From contig CAZQGE010000027.1 of assembly GCA_964592815.1 (NCBI GenBank), forward strand, positions 1 through 18,103: a DNA stretch of 18,103 bases, given 5' to 3'. Origin of the DNA: CAZQGE01 sp964592815. GTDB lineage: Bacteria; Bacillota; Clostridia; Christensenellales; CAG-917. The notes beneath the pieces are model-generated. The model saw only the letters and a program-made list of their open reading frames with translations. It ran no database searches and was not told the origin of the DNA. Positions 12,731-18,103 of this stretch are shown here, one piece after another. Position 1 is the stretch's first letter; each line of letters starts with the position of its first letter. Both the position numbers and the translations under genes were made by a program.

Positions 12731-14008
12731 ATGCACAAACAAAAAGTTATAACAAAATGGCTTACCATCATCTTTCTTATGACGGTAGCAGTTGCTAATT
12801 ACATATTTTTGAACACGCTTTTCAAAAATGCTGACGGCAACGCTTTTGGTGGAGACGTACCCTCTACCCCAACTGTTTTAACGCCATACTTCAATGATTT
12901 GCCAAGACGTGGCGAAGTCTATCAAGAAATAGAAACGCTGAATATAGGAAGTTCAAAAAACGATTGCCTTTTGCAGTCTTTGAAATTGACAAATTCCCTT
13001 TTTATTTTTTTTAGTTCGGAATACGCAGACTTTGACGTGAAAAAAAGCGGTATCAATTTGGCAATAATTGCAGAAAACACCCTTACAAAAATTTCGCATT
13101 TGTCGGACGACGGAGAATTCGTTGACGTAAAATATTGTGGCAATTACGTCGCTGTTGCAATAAAAAATAAAACTGAAGGCATTTTGCTTAAACTGAATTT
13201 AGAGGGAGATATTATTGCAAAAAACAATGTGCCTGCTTTTCAAGACGCAAAATTTTATATATTGTCAGAAAATTTACTCTTTTACTCTATTCAAAACGGT
13301 TTTCTAACAATGTGTGAAATTGAAAAAGATTTTACTCTCAAATCATCTACGTATATCTATGAAGTAAAAAGCTGTAAAATTATTGAAATATTCAAAAGAC
13401 AAGCAATGCAATTTATAGTCCTCAATCACGATAATTTTCAATTCAGCGTTGTTACGTTTGACAAAATAAGCGGTTTTAATGAAGTTTTATTTCAACCAAA
13501 CGCCTCTTTGACAAATATTTTTACGTTACCTTTTGAAAACAGTTTTAACTACTACATTTTTTCAAAATCAAAAAATGGTTTTTTATTGCAAAGTTATTCC
13601 GAAAACTTTTCTTTGCGTTGCACAAAGACTATCTCTGCGACTTCCGCAACGGCAACAGTTCAAAATGATATTATTACAATAATTACGCCGTTCGGTTGCA
13701 AAAAGCTATGCAAACACTTAGACATAGTTTCTGAAAGCGTATTTAAGGAAGATTTAGGTTTGATATGCAAAACCATAAGCATATCAAACAAATTTTATGT
13801 TTGTTCAGCAAAAAACGAGTTGTTTACGGTGTCGGAGTTAGACCAAAACTTGATTGCTAAAACAAAATTAAAAATTTCAAACTGCAGAGAAAAAATTTGC
13901 GTGAACTTATTTGCAAATAAGGTTTATTTGCAAATAAGTTCACGTTCAATTGACGGTTGTTGCTATAAAAATTTTGGGGGTTACGATATTTTTAATTTTG
14001 TAATATAA
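12731..14008 (+). CDS. Membrane-anchored extracytoplasmic protein of unknown function
   Basis: I do not recognise this 425-aa protein. It begins with a basic stretch and one hydrophobic segment (about 10-31) that should act as a signal anchor. About 390 residues then lie outside the cell. They are rich in alternating hydrophobic and polar residues, and short blocks resemble repeated beta strands (for example NYVAVAIKNKTEGILLKL and NKFYVCSAKNELFTVSEL). This suggests a beta-propeller-like fold, which is inference only. It has more than ten cysteines, unusual for an exported protein of this type. The ATG follows murG by 8 bp with GGGTGA just before it, so it is co-transcribed with murG and may have an envelope role. 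Near its end the DNA contains a perfect 21-bp inverted repeat (13900-13944). Confidence 0.8.
   Translation: MHKQKVITKWLTIIFLMTVAVANYIFLNTLFKNADGNAFGGDVPSTPTVLTPYFNDLPRRGEVYQEIETLNIGSSKNDCLLQSLKLTNSLFIFFSSEYADFDVKKSGINLAIIAENTLTKISHLSDDGEFVDVKYCGNYVAVAIKNKTEGILLKLNLEGDIIAKNNVPAFQDAKFYILSENLLFYSIQNGFLTMCEIEKDFTLKSSTYIYEVKSCKIIEIFKRQAMQFIVLNHDNFQFSVVTFDKISGFNEVLFQPNASLTNIFTLPFENSFNYYIFSKSKNGFLLQSYSENFSLRCTKTISATSATATVQNDIITIITPFGCKKLCKHLDIVSESVFKEDLGLICKTISISNKFYVCSAKNELFTVSELDQNLIAKTKLKISNCREKICVNLFANKVYLQISSRSIDGCCYKNFGGYDIFNFVI
13900..13944. repeat. Perfect 21-bp inverted repeat with 3-nt loop inside a coding region
   Basis: Left arm 13900-13920 and right arm 13924-13944 are exact reverse complements; the loop is GGT. 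Each arm begins or ends with CGTGAAC or its complement. Each also contains TTATTTGCAAATAA, which is a palindrome in itself, so that 14-mer is also a direct repeat (13907-13920 and 13924-13937). There is no T-run after it on the plus strand, so it is not a standard terminator. It encodes part of the C-terminal region of the unknown protein. Confidence 0.9.
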
Positions 14009-14081
14009 AAAATTTTGATTTCTTAAAACTTATACTTTAGTTTGACAAAAATTCAAATGCAAAACATAACGGTAAAAAACA

Positions 14082-14648
14082 TCAATCTTCGTCTTTTTCT
14101 ATTATTTGAGTTTCTCTATAATACTGTTGATTTGCAAGTTTTGTCAATGCATAGCTATCCTTAAACCTTACAACAAGGAAATGGCAAACAATGCCTGTGA
14201 CCAAACCTGCCAAACCTCCCGCAAGCATCATATATGGCAAATATGCAAAAACCGACATTCCAACTACACCCGATGCAACGGCAATTTGCATAAAATTATG
14301 AGTTAGTCCACCAGCAACAGATAAACCTATTGTGCTGAAAATCCTAGTTTTATGCAAAATAACCATAACCGTATATGCAACCAAAGCAGATGGCAAAGAC
14401 CAAACTAAAACTGACATATTTCCAATGAAAACAGCTGAAAGCAAGCATTTTAGCACAAGGATAATGTAACCTTCTTTCAAACCTACCATCAAAAAACTCA
14501 TCAACAAAATTATGTTTCCAAACCCAATTTTTGCGTATGGCAAAACGGGAATTATCGGCGGAAGCAGATTTTCTAAAAGTGAGACTATAAGCGCAAGCGC
14601 AAGAAAAAGTCCTGACAACGCTATTTTTTTTGAATTAAATTTTTTCAT
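14082..14648 (-). CDS. Gx transporter / HepS-like membrane protein (EetB-like)
   Basis: This is a 188-aa integral membrane protein of the Gx transporter family, also listed as heptaprenyl diphosphate synthase component I. It has five or six membrane segments. The family block ENLLPPIIPVLPYAKIGFGN (26-45) is clear, followed by glycine-rich segments (AGGLTHNFMQ, LAGGLAGLVTG). It has no DDxxD prenyltransferase motif, so a catalytic prenyl synthase role is unlikely. In Listeria and lactic acid bacteria a member of this family is EetB of the flavin-based extracellular electron transfer locus, next to EetA and FmnB, exactly as here. It is the last gene of the operon. Its ATG is 1 bp after the EetA-like stop with no good ribosome binding site, so translation is probably coupled. 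No hairpin terminator is visible in the 73 bp to the convergent gene. Confidence 0.85.
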   Translation of the reverse strand: MKKFNSKKIALSGLFLALALIVSLLENLLPPIIPVLPYAKIGFGNIILLMSFLMVGLKEGYIILVLKCLLSAVFIGNMSVLVWSLPSALVAYTVMVILHKTRIFSTIGLSVAGGLTHNFMQIAVASGVVGMSVFAYLPYMMLAGGLAGLVTGIVCHFLVVRFKDSYALTKLANQQYYRETQIIEKDED

Positions 14649-14649
14649 A

Positions 14650-15036
14650 TCAATACGTTATTGCGTCCGCGTCTTTTGGAGCAACTTTTATGACAACTTG
14701 GTTTGGCAAACATATAATCATTCCGCCTTCTCTCGAAATCGGACTTTGATGAACACAAATTTGGTCTCTGCAATTTGACTCCTCAACCCAAACTTTACTG
14801 TCAAAAATTATAACTTTCATTTTGCCGTCAAGCAATATTATCGTTCTGTTTTCAGACAAATTATAGCGGTATTTCAAATTGCCGTTTATAAAAATTTCAA
14901 CGGTGTCAGCGTCAAGTTTTGTAGCGTAAACCGTAGTCAAAACAATAAGCACTACAAGCACAACAATAAGAAAAATATCTCCCAACTTGAAGATATCTTT
15001 ACAATACGGATTATTACACTTTTTTATGCTTTTCAC
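14650..15036 (-). CDS. NusG domain II-containing membrane protein (EetA-like)
   Basis: This 128-aa protein has one membrane segment (about 19-38) and an outward domain of the NusG_II family. Key residues are NCRDQICVHQSPIS and the following IICLPNQVVI, the usual ends of this domain. It is not the transcription factor NusG: it lacks the NGN and KOW parts and is exported. In Listeria-type electron transfer loci the matching protein is EetA. It has CxxxxC in the extracellular domain and two further cysteines near the N-terminus. The start is GTG at 15036 and overlaps the stop of the flavin transferase by 4 bp (GTGA), with AGGG 8 nt before it. The order flavin transferase, EetA-like, EetB-like is kept in several Bacillota, which supports a shared function in outer-face flavin redox chemistry. 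Confidence 0.85.
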   Translation of the reverse strand: MKSIKKCNNPYCKDIFKLGDIFLIVVLVVLIVLTTVYATKLDADTVEIFINGNLKYRYNLSENRTIILLDGKMKVIIFDSKVWVEESNCRDQICVHQSPISREGGMIICLPNQVVIKVAPKDADAITY

Positions 15037-16043
15037 AAATCTAACCCTACAAAAGTTGGGTTCATATCCTTATCAACCATAACACCTTTCAAATTTAGAC
15101 GACTGATAAGCAAACTTCCCTTTTCTTTTCCCAAAACCATAACCGCCGTAGCAACTGCGTCGCCAACCGCACCGTCTTTAGAAATAATGCTTACAGATTT
15201 CAAACTATTATTGCTTGATGAATTATCACTTGGATATCCCGTTTTAGGGTTTATTATGTGGTGATAAATTGTGTCACCAACTTTGTAATAACGTTGATAG
15301 TCGCCACTTGTTGCAATACACTCTTGACTGCCTAAACTTATTGACGCCGTATAAGATTGGATAGCTCCAATTTCAGGTTTTTGAATTTTTATAACAAAAG
15401 AGCTGTTTGCCGCAGCAATATTTCCACCAAGATTTAGCAATGCTTTTTGTTTAGATAAAGCCATATCACAAGCCTTGTCAACTGCGTATCCCTTTGCAAT
15501 TCCACCCAAATCAAGTTTTGCGCCATCTAAATTTTTGGTGATAGTTTTGTTTTCATAATCAATGGTAAACGGTGGATTTGTTGTTTTTGTAAGCCCTACA
15601 AGGTGCAACAAACTTTTAATATCTTCGTCTTTTGGTGGAACGTAGTCCTTAATTTCGGCAATAAATTTGTCAGCTGAAAACTTCCAAAGTTCAACTAGTG
15701 GAGAAACCGTCGGGTCGTATGCGCCGTCTGACTCGCGACAAACTTCTTCTGCAATCTTCATTATATCCATTGTAACTTGATTGCAAATTATAGGTTCATT
15801 CACCTTAGAGTTGTTGATTTTGTAAATGTCGCTTCCTTCAATACTTGTGGATAAAATAAGTTCCAATTCTTGAATATACGAAATCATACTGTTTATAGTT
15901 TTTGTTTTGTTTGGCACAGAACCGTAAATATATGCTGAAAAATTTGTCCCAAAAACACTTGCATCTTCACGTGCAGCACAACCTGTTAACGATGCAAGTA
16001 GAACTAAAATAAGAACAGTAACAATCAATAATTTCTTCTTCAT
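15033..16043 (-). CDS. apbE: FAD:protein FMN transferase, ApbE/FmnB-type lipoprotein
   Basis: ApbE enzymes split FAD and attach FMN to Ser or Thr of exported redox proteins. The 336-aa precursor starts with KKK, a hydrophobic stretch and the lipobox LTGC (Cys22), so it is a lipoprotein on the outer face of the membrane. Family motifs follow in order: GAYDPTVSPLVELWKF (107-122), LDLGGIAKGYAVD (177-189), LNLGGN (203-208), TSGDYQRYY (245-253), HHIINPKTGYP (261-271), and GDAVATA with metal ligands Asp295 and Thr299. The active-site residues are all present. It leads a three-gene operon with EetA- and EetB-like genes, behind a consensus promoter. In Listeria the matching enzyme, FmnB, flavinylates PplA. 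No acceptor with a recognisable (S/T)GA(S/T) flavinylation motif is encoded in this window, so the partner must be elsewhere. Confidence 0.94.
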   Translation of the reverse strand: MKKKLLIVTVLILVLLASLTGCAAREDASVFGTNFSAYIYGSVPNKTKTINSMISYIQELELILSTSIEGSDIYKINNSKVNEPIICNQVTMDIMKIAEEVCRESDGAYDPTVSPLVELWKFSADKFIAEIKDYVPPKDEDIKSLLHLVGLTKTTNPPFTIDYENKTITKNLDGAKLDLGGIAKGYAVDKACDMALSKQKALLNLGGNIAAANSSFVIKIQKPEIGAIQSYTASISLGSQECIATSGDYQRYYKVGDTIYHHIINPKTGYPSDNSSSNNSLKSVSIISKDGAVGDAVATAVMVLGKEKGSLLISRLNLKGVMVDKDMNPTFVGLDL

Positions 16044-16101
16044 AAAAACCTTTATATAGCGACAGCAAATTGCGTTTGCCTTTTATCTTTTGATTTTTTT
16101 T

Positions 16102-16130
16102 ATTTTATACCAAACCACCTAAAATGTCAA
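16102..16130 (-). promoter_or_regulatory. Consensus SigA promoter of the flavin transferase operon
   Basis: On the minus strand a perfect TTGACA (16125-16130), a 17-bp spacer and TAAAAT (16102-16107). The start site would be near 16095, giving a leader of about 51 nt. The leader contains a small hairpin (GCAAA, 5-nt loop, TTTGC) just before the ribosome binding site AAAGG. Confidence 0.8.
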
Positions 16131-16171
16131 CGATAGTCAAAAAAGCAAATAACAGTTAAAAATTTTTATGT

Positions 16172-16199
16172 TTTAACTTTTTTTTAATTATCACATAAT
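16172..16199 (+). promoter_or_regulatory. Candidate promoter of the HtrA-like protease gene
   Basis: TTTAAC (16172-16177) and CATAAT (16194-16199) are 16 bp apart on the plus strand. An inverted repeat, GTTAAAA (16155-16161) and TTTTAAC (16171-16177), overlaps the -35 and could be an operator. Both boxes are imperfect. Confidence 0.4.
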
Positions 16200-16234
16200 A
16201 TCCTTAATATGAAAAACCAATAGAGGTACGAATT

Positions 16235-17356
16235 ATGGATGATTTCAACAATTTCTTTGACAAAGACTACGACCAACACAATAATACATCAAATTACCAC
16301 ACACCCGACAACTCTCCGCAAAAACAACCAGACAAGAAAAAGGCGTTGATTATCGCCCTATCAGTAACAGTTGCCATAATGTGTCTTGTAGTAATCATCA
16401 ACGTCATAGTTCTAGCTTCTCTAAAAACCGAGATTGCAGGTATCTACGCTGAAAAAATGAAAGCCGAAATAAACAGCGGCTATTATGAAGCCATAGACAA
16501 AAAACTCAACGATTCCGATTTGGTGAATGACATAAAAGATGACGCAGTAAACAAAGTTACGCAAATTTTACAGTCTTACGTAAGCGAAAAAGTTAAGGCT
16601 GACAATTGGAATTCCGTTGCTGAAATTGTTGTAACTGATACAAGGTTTAACACAAGCACGAAAACATTCAAGGGCATTGGAAGCGGATTTATAATTGAAG
16701 CAACAGTAGGTGGAGTTAAAGACGTTTATCTTATAACAAATGCTCACGTTATTAGAGGCGAATTGGCAAGCAAAGTTGTCGTCGGCAATTTCATTAAAAC
16801 GACATATTCTTGGCAAACATACCAAAATATAACTTGCACGTTTAACAACGACGACACAACATACAATCTTCAAGTTCTTAATTATGGTGGATACACAGGT
16901 GACCAACTACAGGCTGAAAATTCTGACCCCGACCTTGCTATTTGCAAATTTGTTGGCACAAAGCCTAACCAAACAGACGCAAAAGGCAATAGAATTCATC
17001 CTTTTGTAAAACTTGCGCCTGCTAGCACAGATACAAACAAAAATGCAACTGAAGGTGAACCCATTGCAATAATTGGTTCTCCACAAGGAATAGGACTTTC
17101 AATTAGTGCTGGAATAATATCAAAAACAAACATTGTTTTTGGTGCTGAAAACGCTTTAAGCACAGGCACTTTCATTATGACTGACGCAGCAATCAACGGC
17201 GGAAACTCAGGTGGCCCTATGTTCAACAAAAATTCTCAACTTATTGGTGTTGTTGAGTCAAAAATTGTAAAAGACGGAGTAGAATCAATGGGGTTTGCCT
17301 TATCTGTTGACACTCTCAGGGAATTTTTAACAAATCATAATTATATCGTATCTTAA
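16235..17356 (+). CDS. Membrane-anchored HtrA-like trypsin-type serine protease without PDZ domain
   Basis: This is a 373-aa protease of the S1C (HtrA/DegP) group for quality control outside the membrane. The first 35 residues are polar, rich in Asp, Asn and His, and should be cytoplasmic. A membrane segment (about 37-62) and a helical stalk (about 64-120, possibly coiled coil) follow. The protease domain (about 127-370) has the triad His171 (ITNAHVI), Asp233 (DPDLAIC) and Ser325 (GGNSGGP), and ends with GFALSVDTLREFL. Normal HtrA proteins then carry at least one PDZ domain; here the protein stops within a few residues. AGAGG lies 8 nt before the ATG. It is divergent from the flavin transferase operon across 191 bp and ends in a bidirectional terminator. 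Substrates are unknown. Confidence 0.92.
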   Translation: MDDFNNFFDKDYDQHNNTSNYHTPDNSPQKQPDKKKALIIALSVTVAIMCLVVIINVIVLASLKTEIAGIYAEKMKAEINSGYYEAIDKKLNDSDLVNDIKDDAVNKVTQILQSYVSEKVKADNWNSVAEIVVTDTRFNTSTKTFKGIGSGFIIEATVGGVKDVYLITNAHVIRGELASKVVVGNFIKTTYSWQTYQNITCTFNNDDTTYNLQVLNYGGYTGDQLQAENSDPDLAICKFVGTKPNQTDAKGNRIHPFVKLAPASTDTNKNATEGEPIAIIGSPQGIGLSISAGIISKTNIVFGAENALSTGTFIMTDAAINGGNSGGPMFNKNSQLIGVVESKIVKDGVESMGFALSVDTLREFLTNHNYIVS

Positions 17357-17399
17357 AAAACAACTATTTTCAAAACATATATCACAGTTTTCTCCTTAA

Positions 17400-17429
17400 A
17401 AAAACAAGCGGTGCAATCCGCTTGTTTTT
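17400..17429. terminator. Bidirectional Rho-independent terminator
   Basis: A 12-bp stem pairs A-rich sequence plus CAAGCGG (to 17411) with CCGCTTG plus T-run (17418-17429), around a 6-nt loop TGCAAT. Both strands end in a T-run after the stem. It lies between the convergent protease and lipoprotein genes and can serve both. Confidence 0.85.
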
Positions 17430-17485
17430 ACTTTTCAATAGTTTTTATACTCTCTTTGGCTTGAGTTTATTGCGTCGTATTTATT

Positions 17486-17899
17486 TTAATATCCCCTTAC
17501 GTCTTGCACAGCCTCATAATTGCCGTGAACTACTATATAATTGTAACGATAAGTGATAAAGTTTTTATATTTTTCATCTACGCTTGCTGCATTTTTGCAT
17601 TTTGTTTCAACCGTATTTGCACTTTCATAATTTCGACAATAATAAATTGTTGCTGCATAGCCTTCTTTTGCTGTGCCTGTTTTACCTTCCGCAAGCATAA
17701 TTTCCGAAATTTTTATGCTTGAAACATCACTCACAACTTGTGTTGCCGAAACAAATGAAATACGGTAACCGTCAATCAACAACTTTTTAGATAGCCCGTC
17801 AGAGCGCAATCTTGCACTCATACAACCCGTCAATGTTACTGTAAAAATTGAAAGCAACAGAATTAACGCAGATATTTGTAAACTTTTTTTGTTTTTCAT
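17486..17899 (-). CDS. Small lipoprotein of unknown function, probably leaderless mRNA
   Basis: This 137-aa protein has a clear lipoprotein signal peptide: KNKK, a hydrophobic stretch and the lipobox LTGC with Cys26. The mature part is about 112 residues, with segments DGYRISFVSATQV, GYAATIYYCRNYESA and YRYNYIVVHGNYEAVQDV. It looks like a small alpha/beta domain, and I cannot name a family. It should sit on the outer face of the membrane. The ATG at 17899 has no Shine-Dalgarno sequence (the bases before it are AATAAACTT). A consensus promoter places transcription start on the ATG itself. No later start would keep the basic n-region of the signal peptide, so this start is firm. It ends 57 bp from the shared terminator. 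Confidence 0.85.
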   Translation of the reverse strand: MKNKKSLQISALILLLSIFTVTLTGCMSARLRSDGLSKKLLIDGYRISFVSATQVVSDVSSIKISEIMLAEGKTGTAKEGYAATIYYCRNYESANTVETKCKNAASVDEKYKNFITYRYNYIVVHGNYEAVQDVRGY

Positions 17900-17905
17900 A
17901 AGTTT

Positions 17906-17934
17906 ATTTTATGTTTTATTTGTTTGTATGTCAA
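17906..17934 (-). promoter_or_regulatory. Consensus promoter abutting the lipoprotein ATG
   Basis: On the minus strand a perfect TTGACA (17929-17934), a 17-bp spacer and TAAAAT (17906-17911). These have the same boxes and spacing as the flavin transferase promoter. With the usual 6 bp between -10 and start, position +1 is 17899, the A of the ATG. Confidence 0.75.
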
Positions 17935-18006
17935 GTTTTGTGTTATCTAAACACCAAGGTATTCCTATTTTAAGCAGCATTTTTTAATTATTGTCAAATA
18001 TGTTGT

Positions 18007-18103
18007 TCAATCCATAGAGATACCAAAACTTAATTTAATTCTAAAACACACAAAAACCGCAACGGCAACACCGATATAATAAATCGGCGACAACGCTAAC
18101 AAC
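18007..18103 (-). CDS. Possible C-terminal end of a membrane protein, cut by the window edge
   Basis: One minus-strand frame is open from the window edge to a TGA at 18009-18007 and encodes 31 residues. They include a hydrophobic stretch (SPIYYIGVAVAVFVCF) followed by RIK, as at the end of a membrane protein. The other minus frames close sooner or look non-coding. It is too short to name. The 107 bp between it and the lipoprotein ATG hold the lipoprotein promoter and no clear terminator. Confidence 0.4.
   Translation of the reverse strand, partial: LLALSPIYYIGVAVAVFVCFRIKLSFGISMD

Noticed and set aside
13900..13944. Long hairpin read as an intragenic terminator
   Set aside because: No T-run follows the stem on either strand and the stem is A/T-rich. 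The reading frame continues normally to its stop about 60 bp later.
14082..14648. Annotation as a heptaprenyl diphosphate synthase
   Set aside because: The family name is historical. No Asp-rich prenyl diphosphate motif is present and the protein is a small multi-pass membrane protein.
14650..15036. Annotation as transcription factor NusG
   Set aside because: The protein has a membrane segment and only the NusG_II domain. The NGN and KOW domains are missing and it sits in an ApbE operon.
17937..17960. Small hairpin GTGTT-TAGAT-AACAC upstream of the lipoprotein promoter as a terminator for the right-edge gene
   Set aside because: The stem is only 5 bp and is followed by A residues, not T residues, on the minus strand.

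Overview
The window looks like chromosome from an A/T-rich, low-GC Gram-positive bacterium, most likely an uncultured Clostridia-type member of the Bacillota. The signs are GGAG-type ribosome binding sites, SigA-type promoters (TTGACA-N17-TAAAAT), a MurG of the Bacillota 'HESD...GLGNK' type, lipoprotein signal peptides, UPF0371/DUF1846, and a Listeria-like flavin export module. The standard genetic code fits: TGA is used as a stop. No tRNA, rRNA, IS element, phage gene or CRISPR array was seen.

Region 1 (1-10533, minus strand) reads from right to left as one probable operon. It runs gyrB/parE-type topoisomerase ATPase subunit, gyrA/parC-type subunit, UPF0371 (DUF1846), oligoendopeptidase F, a small bitopic membrane protein, and replicative helicase DnaB. 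A promoter lies before gyrB (10505-10533) and a hairpin terminator follows dnaB (262-285). Gaps inside are short or overlapping, except for 122 bp between gyrB and gyrA, which holds imperfect repeats. The operon joins DNA supercoiling and decatenation with replication-fork unwinding. The A subunit lacks the GyrA-box and has Gly at the quinolone-contact acidic position. DnaB carries a roughly 117-residue acidic tail. At the far left (1-18) only the first six codons of another minus-strand gene are visible, behind a strong ribosome binding site.

Region 2 (10562-14008). An alpha/beta hydrolase of the monoacylglycerol-lipase type (minus) is divergent from murG (plus). murG is followed 8 bp later by an anchored extracytoplasmic protein of unknown function. 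The end of that unknown gene contains a perfect 21-bp inverted repeat with a 3-nt loop.

Region 3 (14082-16130, minus) is a tight three-gene operon: an ApbE/FmnB-like flavin transferase lipoprotein, a NusG-domain-II membrane protein (EetA-like) and a Gx-transporter/HepS-like membrane protein (EetB-like). It resembles part of the flavin-based extracellular electron transfer locus of Listeria and lactic acid bacteria, without Ndh2, DmkA/B or a recognisable flavin acceptor in view.

Region 4 (16172-18103). A membrane-anchored HtrA-like serine protease without a PDZ domain (plus) converges, over a bidirectional terminator, on a small lipoprotein gene (minus). The promoter geometry of that lipoprotein gene puts its transcription start at the A of its ATG, which predicts a leaderless mRNA. 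The right edge holds what may be the last 31 codons of a minus-strand membrane protein.
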